Source: Niastella sp. OAS944
GTDB lineage: Bacteria > Bacteroidota > Bacteroidia > Chitinophagales > Chitinophagaceae
Assembly: GCA_024809215.1 (NCBI GenBank)
Contig: JANUBW010000001.1
Location: forward strand, 2,336,841-2,400,840
Length of the DNA: 64,000 nt
Reading direction: 5' to 3'
This document shows positions 20,497-29,860 of the stretch, in pieces; position 1 is the stretch's first letter, and the number at the start of each line of letters is the position of its first letter. Below the pieces are notes generated by a model. That model was not told the origin of the DNA and ran no database searches. It saw only the letters and a program-made list of their open reading frames with translations. The position numbers were made by a program, and so were the translations under genes.

Positions 20497-22206
20497 TTAA
20501 TGCGGCGTTACTTCTATACTTCCGTCGGGGTTAAATCTCCTGCCCGTTTGGTTTTCATCTACCGGAATAAAATGGATCATATCGAAATTGCAGTCTGAAT
20601 TGGTTCCCGAGATCAGATTAAAACGAATTTTATGCCTGCCGGTGGCTTTTACATCTATTATGCCTAACATGCGGCTTGCAGTAGTACCGGCTCTCTTACT
20701 TGCGCCAGCCCACCATTTCCAGCCCAATGCTTCCATCCCCGCAGTATCAGTAACGGAAGCTATTTTCTGATGAAACTGTATCAGCGCACTGGTAAGCGGT
20801 ATTGAATCAAATGATCCCTGCACATTGATGACTTTATCACCATTTTGTTGAAAATAACAAAACCATACTTTGTATTTTCCTTTTACCAGCATTGGCGTGG
20901 TAAACTCGATCCAGCTGTTTCCTGCGCACTGCCCAAGGCCATCTGTATTGCTGCTGCTTGTTCCCATACCTACTTGCCAATAATCGCCCAGGTAGCCGGT
21001 TACACCATTTCTGTATTTAAGACAACTTTTTTCCCATTTAATATCCTTTAAGGTGGCACCATCACCATAGTCGAACAAATAAGTTTTTTTGCGGTATATG
21101 CTACTCAACCTGGTAAGCTCAGACACGGTAGAACACAAGTCCCAGTATACAGGAAAAGGCTTCCTCACTTTTATGGCCAAATGCGACAGTGCCCTATGCA
21201 CCACACCGTTTGTAGCAGATACATCACTGTTGGCCTGGTCAAGCTCAGCCCCTATCTCATGCACCGGCCCGGTTAGCGTAGTATACTCATCATCATTAAT
21301 AAGCACTTTCTTACCGTCTATCAGTTTATCAGTGATCACCTCCAGCGGCACCTTTGTTTCGTGCGAGGAAGCCATTACTATATCGGCGAGGTATTTTACA
21401 TCGGGAAGTATATGGTAGGCCACATACAAATGCAGACTGTCGGCAGGATTTTTAGGGTCGCCTGTATTGCAATATTTCTTTTTCAACGCTGCATAGCTTG
21501 CAAATCCGGCATCACTTAATGCCTGATCTGTTTCTGCTAATAATGTAAACCACCTTTGCGTACCATCGGTATTTTTGACGCTGTTCAATGAATCATAATA
21601 GCCTGTTTCTTTCAGTGCCTCTGTGAAAACGGAATACGCTGAGCTTTGCTCAACCAGCTTTGCTACCGTATACACAGAAGGCGTAAGCACGTTGTCAATT
21701 ACATGCACAATTCCATTACCGGTTAAAACGTTTGGCTGGGCCACATTGGCCTGCCGGTTAATACGGTACGAAGAAACACCGCCCTCATTGACCACCCCTG
21801 TTATTAAAAACTGCCCCAGCATGGTTACCGACGGAAGTTTACCATCGGTAAATTCACTGGTTTGCACTACATCCTCAAGCAAATGAAATTGAATTATTGC
21901 TTTAAGGTCTGAATCCTTTAGCTGGTCAATGGAGGCTACATTCAATTTCTTCAGATAAATGATTATTGCCTCATCAGTAGGGGCAAACAAAGTATAAGTG
22001 CCGTAAGTATTCATGGCCGAGCTATACCCGGTCTTTTCAATAACGGCCAACAGTTTTGTAAACCGCTGCAGGGAGTCTTTCTGAAGATAGTCAAGTATGT
22101 TGGGGTCTTGCGTGGTGGTTTCACGCAAGTCTGTTTTTTTACAGTTGCCAAACAAGGCAGCAACTGCTATAAAAACAACCAGGGGGATGTATATGTATTT
22201 CTTCAT
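20497..22206 (-). CDS. Fasciclin-domain surface lipoprotein (569 aa)
   Basis: The start is the ATG at 22206; the frame also has a GTG two codons earlier. Lipoprotein signal (IAVAALFGNCKK), FAS1 domain 1 (about 30-180: YGTYTLFAPTDEAI, NGIVHVIDNVLTP), FAS1 domain 2 (about 185-350: WFTLLAETDQAL, ATNGVVHRALSHLAIK), then a C-terminal module (about 355-569) rich in beta-strands and aromatic residues (VKGKYKVWFCYFQQNG, GRHKIRFNLISG) that looks like a small-ligand or carbohydrate-binding sandwich but matches no family I can name. It lies 14 bp downstream of susD-B and upstream of the next fasciclin gene in the same operon. Confidence 0.83.
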   Translation of the reverse strand: MKKYIYIPLVVFIAVAALFGNCKKTDLRETTTQDPNILDYLQKDSLQRFTKLLAVIEKTGYSSAMNTYGTYTLFAPTDEAIIIYLKKLNVASIDQLKDSDLKAIIQFHLLEDVVQTSEFTDGKLPSVTMLGQFLITGVVNEGGVSSYRINRQANVAQPNVLTGNGIVHVIDNVLTPSVYTVAKLVEQSSAYSVFTEALKETGYYDSLNSVKNTDGTQRWFTLLAETDQALSDAGFASYAALKKKYCNTGDPKNPADSLHLYVAYHILPDVKYLADIVMASSHETKVPLEVITDKLIDGKKVLINDDEYTTLTGPVHEIGAELDQANSDVSATNGVVHRALSHLAIKVRKPFPVYWDLCSTVSELTRLSSIYRKKTYLFDYGDGATLKDIKWEKSCLKYRNGVTGYLGDYWQVGMGTSSSNTDGLGQCAGNSWIEFTTPMLVKGKYKVWFCYFQQNGDKVINVQGSFDSIPLTSALIQFHQKIASVTDTAGMEALGWKWWAGASKRAGTTASRMLGIIDVKATGRHKIRFNLISGTNSDCNFDMIHFIPVDENQTGRRFNPDGSIEVTPH

Positions 22207-22220
22207 GATCACCCAATTAA

Positions 22221-23726
22221 TTATTTATAAAACGGGTTTTGTACAAGTTGTTTGTTTGTCTGCAGCTCATACTCAAATATGGGAAAGTAATGGCTGTTAT
22301 GATCTTTCATTTTTGTTTGCGTGGCACGTATGGTGTTAGCAGGTACGGTACCGGTCACCATATCGAGCAAAAAATCGATCTGCGCATAATTATTCCGTTT
22401 CACATACCGTAGCACATCGTACCAACGCTTGCCCTCAAACATAAACTCCCGGGCTCTTTCTTCCAGTATAAAGCGTGATACTTCTGTTACATTGGCCGGG
22501 TCGGGATGGGTGTTTGAACCCTCCAAAGCATCTGCCCTTTTGCGGATCACATTTACAATATCAAGCGCCTCCTGCCCCCTGCTTAACTGGGCCAGGGCCT
22601 CGGCTTTCATTAATAATACATCTGCATACCGGTATACAAACCAGTGAGTATATGAATCGCTTTGCGCTATAAGGTCCTGGCTGTTTTTACCCACATATTT
22701 CCAGATCAAACCGTCGGTGGCCCTTACGGAGGCCCCGTCGGAACGTATATCTTTAAGTCCATTCACCTCATCGGTAGTATATACCATATCCATTACCCGG
22801 TTGGCGGCAACGAACTGTTTGGACGATAATGCAAACATGCCATAGAATGTATTCAACTTTTGCGCATCAAACTGTAATTCAAAAATGCCTTCGTTTGAAT
22901 TGCCCGTACGATACAGGGTATTAAACCATGCGCTGCTTGAACCAATGAGGCCAAAACGTTTTGAATTGATGACCTTATCGCAGGCGGCAATGGCTTCTGC
23001 ATATTTTTCCATCCATAAATACACATCTGCCAATATGGTATTAACAGTAAAGCGGGTAATACGTCCTTTATCAGATGCAACGTTTCCATAGGTTAGCGGT
23101 GCGTTGGGCTCAGCGGAATTCAGATCTGCAATAACCTGGTTAAGCACTTCCTGCCGGGAGCTTTTTGCAATGTCTGTTATGTCTGCATCGCTTGATGTAG
23201 CCGATAGTTTTAAAGGCACATCGCCAAAACTTCTTGCAAGGTAAAAATAGAGTAATGCCCTTATCGTTTTCGCCTCTGCTACATAAGCATTCAACGCTTC
23301 CTGCGTAAAGGTTTTGTCGTTCGTTAGTACCCCAGGAGCAAAATCAATGACGGTATTGCAATAATTAATGGTACGGTATACCGGCCGCCAGTTTATAATG
23401 GGATTGGACGATGTAGTATTTACGTTCATGATCTCATACTGTGAAGCAGTTGTGCCCAGCGAAGGCGCCAGCATATCTGCCCGCAGTTCTCCCCATAAAA
23501 AAAGCAACTCCGGTAAAGCAGCAGTGCTATTGGTTGGGTCGCCAAGCAATGAACCGTAGCAACCGATCACTGCGGCCCTTACCTGCTCTTTGGTTTTCCA
23601 GTAATCTTCACGAATGATGCCATCAGAAGGCTTCTGATCGAGTCGCTTTGTACACGACACAAGCAACATCAATGAAAAAAAACTTATTGTATGTAATAAT
23701 CTATAGCGCATTTTCATCTTTATCAT
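22221..23726 (-). CDS. SusD/RagB family lipoprotein (pair B of the fasciclin operon)
   Basis: 501 residues, lipoprotein signal ending LMLLVSCTKRL; internal ATGs at 23717 and 23711 are alternative starts. It has the N-terminal TPR-like region (YWKTKEQVRAAVIGCYGSLL) and the C-terminal RagB/SusD signature (RFILEERAREFMFEGKRWYD, then VLRYVKRNN). It starts 6 bp after the stop of its SusC partner, so the two are translationally close. Surface ligand binding for the SusC-B channel is the expected role. Confidence 0.92.
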   Translation of the reverse strand: MIKMKMRYRLLHTISFFSLMLLVSCTKRLDQKPSDGIIREDYWKTKEQVRAAVIGCYGSLLGDPTNSTAALPELLFLWGELRADMLAPSLGTTASQYEIMNVNTTSSNPIINWRPVYRTINYCNTVIDFAPGVLTNDKTFTQEALNAYVAEAKTIRALLYFYLARSFGDVPLKLSATSSDADITDIAKSSRQEVLNQVIADLNSAEPNAPLTYGNVASDKGRITRFTVNTILADVYLWMEKYAEAIAACDKVINSKRFGLIGSSSAWFNTLYRTGNSNEGIFELQFDAQKLNTFYGMFALSSKQFVAANRVMDMVYTTDEVNGLKDIRSDGASVRATDGLIWKYVGKNSQDLIAQSDSYTHWFVYRYADVLLMKAEALAQLSRGQEALDIVNVIRKRADALEGSNTHPDPANVTEVSRFILEERAREFMFEGKRWYDVLRYVKRNNYAQIDFLLDMVTGTVPANTIRATQTKMKDHNSHYFPIFEYELQTNKQLVQNPFYK

Positions 23727-23732
23727 ACTTTA

Positions 23733-26700
23733 TTAAAAAGAAGCCGTTAAACCTAAAGTGATCATTTTCACTGGTGGTGTCATGGAATTATCCGCTGCCA
23801 CCCTAAAAGGATCACTACCTCTTACGCTTACTTCGGGATCCTGCCCTATGTAGTTAGTGAATGTTAACATATTTTCAGCTGTAACATATGCACTGAGGTT
23901 TTTTATCTTCATTCTGTCGGTAAGCCCTTTGGTAAAAGTATATCGCAGTGTCACTGTTCTGAAACGCAGAAAAGAACCATCTTCTACATATCGCGATGAG
24001 CCCAGCCAGTTATACCCTGCTTCATACAATGCCCTTGGCATATCGGTTACATCGCCACTTCTACGCCAGCGTCTTAATACGGCCGTGCTTTGGTTATCGT
24101 ACTTATACATATTGGTGGTGTTCATTTCAGTTCCATTGATGATCTCATAATCATAACGGAAGTTGAAAAAGGTAGAAAACCGCCATACCCTGTTATAAGT
24201 TACATTGAAGCCAAAGCCACCGGTAAACTTCGGATTACTGTTGCCCAGATAAACAATATCACGGTAATCGATAGTGCCATCATGGTTTATATCATCATAC
24301 TTTGCATCGCCCGGCTGAAATACATAATCCACTGCCGGATAGTTAAACCGCATATATACCTCTTCTCCGTTCGGGCGCACCGTTGGTTTGCCATTTGCAT
24401 CGCGTGCGCGGGTTTCCTCCAGGTCTTTATATACGCCGAGGTACCTGAACCCATAAAATGAACCGAATGGGTTATCTACCTGCATATATGTTTTGTATTG
24501 GCCGTTCTGGGTGATGTTTCCTTTTTCAACGGGATAGAACTCTGAAATTTCACGGATGATATTCTCATTGCGGGCTATATTAAAGTTGAAATCAACCATC
24601 CACATTTTTGTTTTTACCGGTGTGGTGTTCAGGTTTATTTCCCATCCCTGGTTATCCATGGTACCCACGTTCATATCCACATTATTATAACCATTTACTG
24701 AAGCGATCTGCAGGTCATAAAAGAAAAGGTCTTTGGTCCTGTTCTTATACACTTCTACATCGAGGTTAAACCTGTTCTTAAACATTACCAGGTTCAAACC
24801 TGCATTCTGCCCAATCACGGTTTCCCATTTCAATTTATTCAAACCCATATTGGCTGAGTATACACCCGCTTCGCCGAGGTAGTTCCAGTTGAGATTGTCG
24901 TAGGTGTTGTAAAACATATAATCGCTTTTTGGCGCGTTACCGCTGCGACCGTAGCTGGCACGAAGGCTCAGGTCATCTATCGACCTGCTGAATTTGAGAT
25001 TGTTCATGAACTTCTCGCCCGAAATTCTCCAGCGTGCAGACAGAGAGGGGAACAAGCCATACCGCTGGTTAGAAGAAAGCCGCGAGGTTGCATCACCTCT
25101 TAATGCGGCATTGATCATATAGCGATCATCGAACCCATACTGACCATTGATCAAAGCGCTCATTGTGCTGGTTTGACCGCCATTTGCAGTTAAACCGGAA
25201 TTGATACCATTTACCCTTGAAGGCACCGAGGGATCTTGCAGATCTGAGGAAGGCGTATTAGTTGTTCTTGCCTGGTAAGCAACGCCTTTACGATCGTAGG
25301 TCATCACGTTAAATAGCCCGGTGAACGTATGTTTGCTGTTTTCTATTCGCGGGTTATAAATAAGTGAGGTTTTGGTTTGTACATTAAACCCATCGTTATC
25401 GCCGTCGTAGGCCACGTTTACAGTACTTGCCGTCCATGGGTTTCCTGTAGCTATCTGGGGCAGGAAACTTTTACTTTTTAAACTGTTGATGTCGAATTGA
25501 ACATCTACCATCGCTGTAAGCACCTGCGGCTTGATGGTATACTGGATATTAAATTTTGGTATAACCCTGTCTGTTATTACTTTATTGGTAGCAGTATTTG
25601 CCATGGCTACTGGGTTTACCGTTCCCTGAATTTCATTTTTACTGTTGACGCCCAGGAACTGGCCCTGAATATTGGAAAATGGTGAGAAATAGTTGCCGGT
25701 ATTATTACCATATTCGTCAAATTCGTAAATACTCATATTCGGCATTTTGCGATATGCGATATTGCGGAGATTGTCACCAAAGTTCTTGCTGTTATCAGTA
25801 TAGGAATAAGAAAGGTCTGTTCTGATGCTGATCCTTTCCGATACTATATAATCAAGATTAATGCGGGTGCTTATGCGGCGAAGGTCGGTACCAATTGTAA
25901 TACCTTTTTGATCGAGGTAACCAAGCGATGCATAGTATCTTGCCTTTGAGCCGCCACCGGTCATTGAGATGTTATGGTCGTGTGTAAAGCCATTGCGCGT
26001 AATAGCATCTACCCAGTTGGTATTTTGACCATAATTGTAATAATAATACGGGTTGTTGGGGTCCGACTTGAATTCATTTACGGTTTGCAGGTTGAGCGGT
26101 ATCCCATTCCTGTTCATATATGCTTCGGGAATAAGATCAGAATACTTAGGCCCATCAAGCATGGGAATAGGCTTTGCTTTTAACGAAGCTGTTCCTTTAA
26201 ATGTATATGTCAATGCAGGTTTTCCTCTTGCTCCCCTTTTTGTATTAATAACAATAACACCATTGGCCGCACGCGAACCCCATAAAGCGGTAGCTGCTGC
26301 ATCTTTTAAAATAGTGATGTCTTTTATATCTGAAGGAGCGATATTCAGCAATGACGCATATCCCTGGTCGTCGGCAGTACCAAAATTAAAATCAGTGGGT
26401 ACCTGCGTTTCATAGGGCATACCGTCTACTACTATCAGTGGGTCGTTAGATGAATTGATAGAAGAAGTACCGCGGATACGTATTTGCATACCGGCACCGG
26501 GGTCGCCTGAATTGGCAGCAATGTCTACTCCTGCCATACGGCCCTGCAGGGCCTGATCGATAGAGGTAGCCTGCATTTCTTCCATTTCTTTTGCACTGAT
26601 CTTTGAATAGGCCAATGTGGAGTTTCGTTCGGCTACCGGCAGCATGCCATTATCTGTTTTCCGCTGCGCTACCACAATTACTTCATCAATATCTTTTGCA

Positions 26701-27026
26701 GCCTGTTCCAGGGTTATATTAAACAGCCGGCGCGAGTTCACAGCCAGTTCTTCCTGGCTTTTATAACCGATCAAAGAAAATGATACCCGGTGGCGCGAAT
26801 CGGTTATACGCAGTGCAAAATTTCCATTTACATCGGTAGCTACACCCTTTATGATACGTTTATCTGCATCTATTTCCGTTACAGATACACCTGTAAGGGG
26901 ATGGCTTTTCTTGTCGATCACCTTACCGGTTATTACCACGGCGGTTTGTGCCTGCGCTGCCATTGCAAGCGCAGAAAAGATAGCCGCTTGGCAAAGTTGT
27001 ATTATAAGGCGGGTCAAAATCCTCAT
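23733..27026 (-). CDS. SusC/RagA-type TonB-linked outer-membrane transporter without STN domain (pair B)
   Basis: 1097 residues. Signal peptide (ALAMAAQAQ), carboxypeptidase-regulatory-like domain (VVITGKVIDKKSHPLTGVSV), TonB-box-like DEVIVVAQR, plug (MQIRIRGTSSINSSNDPLIV; WGSRAANGVIVINT), and a barrel ending LGLTASF. There is no STN domain. It lies 18 bp downstream of the four-repeat fasciclin gene and 6 bp upstream of its SusD. The operon has two different SusCD pairs, so two ligands or two steps of uptake of one ligand are possible. Confidence 0.93.
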   Translation of the reverse strand: MRILTRLIIQLCQAAIFSALAMAAQAQTAVVITGKVIDKKSHPLTGVSVTEIDADKRIIKGVATDVNGNFALRITDSRHRVSFSLIGYKSQEELAVNSRRLFNITLEQAAKDIDEVIVVAQRKTDNGMLPVAERNSTLAYSKISAKEMEEMQATSIDQALQGRMAGVDIAANSGDPGAGMQIRIRGTSSINSSNDPLIVVDGMPYETQVPTDFNFGTADDQGYASLLNIAPSDIKDITILKDAAATALWGSRAANGVIVINTKRGARGKPALTYTFKGTASLKAKPIPMLDGPKYSDLIPEAYMNRNGIPLNLQTVNEFKSDPNNPYYYYNYGQNTNWVDAITRNGFTHDHNISMTGGGSKARYYASLGYLDQKGITIGTDLRRISTRINLDYIVSERISIRTDLSYSYTDNSKNFGDNLRNIAYRKMPNMSIYEFDEYGNNTGNYFSPFSNIQGQFLGVNSKNEIQGTVNPVAMANTATNKVITDRVIPKFNIQYTIKPQVLTAMVDVQFDINSLKSKSFLPQIATGNPWTASTVNVAYDGDNDGFNVQTKTSLIYNPRIENSKHTFTGLFNVMTYDRKGVAYQARTTNTPSSDLQDPSVPSRVNGINSGLTANGGQTSTMSALINGQYGFDDRYMINAALRGDATSRLSSNQRYGLFPSLSARWRISGEKFMNNLKFSRSIDDLSLRASYGRSGNAPKSDYMFYNTYDNLNWNYLGEAGVYSANMGLNKLKWETVIGQNAGLNLVMFKNRFNLDVEVYKNRTKDLFFYDLQIASVNGYNNVDMNVGTMDNQGWEINLNTTPVKTKMWMVDFNFNIARNENIIREISEFYPVEKGNITQNGQYKTYMQVDNPFGSFYGFRYLGVYKDLEETRARDANGKPTVRPNGEEVYMRFNYPAVDYVFQPGDAKYDDINHDGTIDYRDIVYLGNSNPKFTGGFGFNVTYNRVWRFSTFFNFRYDYEIINGTEMNTTNMYKYDNQSTAVLRRWRRSGDVTDMPRALYEAGYNWLGSSRYVEDGSFLRFRTVTLRYTFTKGLTDRMKIKNLSAYVTAENMLTFTNYIGQDPEVSVRGSDPFRVAADNSMTPPVKMITLGLTASF

Positions 27027-27044
27027 AGCAAGAAGTTATAATAA

Positions 27045-29315
27045 TCAGTTATATTTTAAATAGTCGTTCAGCAAATGGATCACACACCTGTTAGACAAAT
27101 TATTACTCTGGGCCATTATCAGTTCGGAAGGTTTGGGTATACTTTGATTATCCCTTATAATCATAGCGCCCTTACTGTTGGTGATGTTGATCTTTATGCT
27201 ATTACCTACCGAATCTTTAAGGTAAGTGTCGAACCTGCCTGAAAGATTTCCATCGGGCACTACTGTATGGCCGTAAAGAATATGGTATTGCAAAAATTTG
27301 CGCACCAGCTCCCTTCCTGTGTCATTTGTAGGATTAAAAGTGGGCACTTTATTGGGCGCAGTGCCTGTACCAGGCAACACACCATCATTCACAGCCTGTA
27401 ATATGGCTGCGTTGTTTGGCACAAATACGGTGTTGAAACCCGTGAGCCCATTAATATCAGTAGTGGCAGCGTTGTACATAGCTACAGAATTACTGAGGTA
27501 CTGCCAGAAATAATTAAACTCAGAGGTAGTAGCAGTACCAAGATTTTTTACGTGTGTGCCCACCGGCTTTTCAGAATAGGTAAGCAAATCGTTAATAAAA
27601 TATACTTTACCGTTGCTGGCTGTTTTTACACTGTCTACAACTGCCGTTTTACCTGCATCCAGGAGGCCGCCCGTCAATATGGTATTGTTATTGAATTTTA
27701 TAAAATCGCCTTCTGTACCTGAAGCACCTGACTTTACGATATCTGCCCCTGAAAGGTCCTGTACATCTGATTTGTATGGTTCAAAAAACACACAGGTATT
27801 TGCAATACGTGTAAGCTTATCTTTTACGCCATTTGTTGAAGCACTGCCGCCGGCAGGCGTATACTCGTACTGGTCTTTTGATACATTGTAGCTATAACCT
27901 GCAGCAGCAAAGGCCTTATCGGGGATAAGAAAAATATTCACCGGCACACTCGAATTTGCTATCAGCAGTTTCAGTCCGCTTAAATTCAGCAATCTGGTCA
28001 TCATGGAATATCCGGGGTTGAGATATGCCTTGCTATATACGGTGCTGAACACATCGGCTTCTTCTACTTTAGTAGTACCATATACAATACCGTTGCTTAA
28101 TATTTTTCTATCAAATACATCGGTGTTAGGATTGAAGCGGGCTGGCTCAGCAAACTTATTACGGGTTACTGCAAACTTGGAAGGCCATACCGCCGTAGCA
28201 AACATGTGTGCATTCAGGAAATCGGCAATAATATCCATAGGCATTTGATCAAGCGAAGGATAATACTCACAAAGCACATTCTTTACGTAATTATCAACCG
28301 CGGTATTATTGGGAATAAACATGGTCCAGCAGTCTTTCTGGCCGTCATTATCCTCCGCTTTTAAAAAGTTTTCGTTGTTGGGCGAAAACGAAAGCAATGG
28401 AGAATAGGCTTTTACAAAAACGGAATCATTTTTACCCGTCAATACCTGGTACCTGTGCGAAGCATCGGAATTATAAATAAACTGAACCGTATTATTAACA
28501 TACATCCTGTTGAGCAGGGCCCTGAAACTGCTGTATTCAGGTTTTGTACGAATATATTCATCAATGCTCTGCAATGGGTTGATCACCCTGTCTATTTCGT
28601 GTATTACACCATTTTCTGCGGGAATGTCTTTTGTGACCACTTTGGCTTCAGCCACGTTAAAACCTGTGTAGGTAGAAGAAGGATAGAAATAATTATAATC
28701 ACTGGCAGAAAGACCTGCCGATTGGAAGTAATCATCGGTGAAATAAGTGATATACTTATTATTATCATCGCCGGTAATATAATTGCCGGTAAGCGATCCT
28801 GTTATATTATTGCGATTGGCAGCAATGGCAGTTATTGGTTTATTGTTGAGGCCGGTATCCTTATAAAAACCGGTATAATAGGCCGTAGTGCGTCTGAAAG
28901 CAACAGAGGGTGTCCAGCCCTGATTGTTGGCGGTTGCCTGGTAATCATCGAGCCTGTCTTTTTCAAAGCTGTTATATACCAGGAAGTATTGTACCATAGC
29001 GCGTGCGGTAGCGGAATCTATGGCGTTTACGTCTGCAATACCTTTGTCTTTAAAGTATTTATCGAACGCTTCATCGTTGGGCGCAAACATGGTCCAGTAA
29101 CCGCCACCGGCAACCAGTACCTGTTTGTAACCACCCTTATCAATAAGGGCCAGCAGGTTTTTAAAGTTTCCTTTACCAGCTAACTGTTTGTATATCGGGT
29201 CGGCCAGTGTATTGGGCCGGTCGTAAAATTCATCCCAGGCCTTTTTGCGGCAGCTGGCAAAGAGCAGCAGGATACAAAAAGCCAATAGCTTAGGTATTAT
29301 AACCTTATTATTCAT
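27045..29315 (-). CDS. Large fasciclin-repeat surface lipoprotein (756 aa), first gene of the operon
   Basis: Lipoprotein signal (LLAFCILLLFASCRKK) and four successive FAS1-like repeats, each recognisable by its [MV]F[AVI]P[ND] strand: WTMFAPNDEAF (about residue 75), WTMFIPNNTAV (about 335), NIFLIPDKAF (about 465) and NTVFVPNNAAI (about 650). Between them lie NGVIHEIDRVINPL and SNRCVIHLLNDYL, the usual FAS1 end strands. It is the most upstream gene of the 15.4 kb minus-strand operon and so probably follows its promoter. Four-repeat FAS1 proteins act in adhesion in other organisms; here it sits ahead of two SusCD pairs. Its function is unproven. Confidence 0.83.
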   Translation of the reverse strand: MNNKVIIPKLLAFCILLLFASCRKKAWDEFYDRPNTLADPIYKQLAGKGNFKNLLALIDKGGYKQVLVAGGGYWTMFAPNDEAFDKYFKDKGIADVNAIDSATARAMVQYFLVYNSFEKDRLDDYQATANNQGWTPSVAFRRTTAYYTGFYKDTGLNNKPITAIAANRNNITGSLTGNYITGDDNNKYITYFTDDYFQSAGLSASDYNYFYPSSTYTGFNVAEAKVVTKDIPAENGVIHEIDRVINPLQSIDEYIRTKPEYSSFRALLNRMYVNNTVQFIYNSDASHRYQVLTGKNDSVFVKAYSPLLSFSPNNENFLKAEDNDGQKDCWTMFIPNNTAVDNYVKNVLCEYYPSLDQMPMDIIADFLNAHMFATAVWPSKFAVTRNKFAEPARFNPNTDVFDRKILSNGIVYGTTKVEEADVFSTVYSKAYLNPGYSMMTRLLNLSGLKLLIANSSVPVNIFLIPDKAFAAAGYSYNVSKDQYEYTPAGGSASTNGVKDKLTRIANTCVFFEPYKSDVQDLSGADIVKSGASGTEGDFIKFNNNTILTGGLLDAGKTAVVDSVKTASNGKVYFINDLLTYSEKPVGTHVKNLGTATTSEFNYFWQYLSNSVAMYNAATTDINGLTGFNTVFVPNNAAILQAVNDGVLPGTGTAPNKVPTFNPTNDTGRELVRKFLQYHILYGHTVVPDGNLSGRFDTYLKDSVGNSIKINITNSKGAMIIRDNQSIPKPSELIMAQSNNLSNRCVIHLLNDYLKYN

Positions 29316-29776
29316 ACGTAAAAAGGGTTAATATCAAGTAGTTCCCAAGGGTAGTTGGGATATATAAGAATAGCCGGGGCAACCAGCCGGAGACCAGTAC
29401 GTTAATCTTTTAAGACACTAAAATTATTCTGGTAAGTGAATACTGTAATATGTAGTATTGGTATATAACAGCAATGGGGAAAGTCAGTTTGGCTATACAT
29501 GGCAATCGTTTTAGTTTAGGACTTGCGTGGCAACAGGCGGTAAAATAGATAGTACTGTAGTCTCAACTGTCCTGAGGTGTCCTGAACAAATTCACTTTTT
29601 TATGCAATCGTTCCCGTTAATGGATACACTAGATAAGTATACAATTAGGAGTATACGTAAGCGCAGAGGTATGACCGTTCTTTTAAAAAGACGAAGGAAG
29701 CGGCAGGCAGGGATGCGTTTTTGTGCAGGCGGAAGCAATTATTCATCCATGAAACGGGCATTAGCTGTCACAAACA
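29316..29776. other. Intergenic region upstream of the fasciclin/SusCD operon; no gene seen
   Basis: About 460 bp. It should contain the promoter of the minus-strand operon starting at 29315, but no clear Bacteroidota -7/-33 pair (TAnnTTTG with TTTG) was found on that strand. A GTG-initiated open frame at 29527-29790 (plus strand) has a basic, low-complexity product with no recognisable family and runs into a terminator, so it is not called. Confidence 0.5.
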
Positions 29777-29804
29777 AAAAAGGTTTGTAGAAACAAACCT
29801 TTTT
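29777..29804. terminator. Bidirectional hairpin terminator downstream of the second sigma/FecR/SusCD locus
   Basis: The perfect 12-bp stem AAAAAGGTTTGT / ACAAACCTTTTT with loop AGAA lies 57 bp after the SusD stop at 29861 (minus strand). A and T tracts are built into the stem. Confidence 0.85.
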
Positions 29805-29860
29805 ATCTGCTGCTATATAAACTCATTAAAGTCTTTTATGCTTTTATTTATGCATCCCTG

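Noticed and set aside
29527-29790. 87-codon basic open frame
   Set aside because: GTG start, no homology recognised, ends inside a terminator hairpin; composition looks non-coding.
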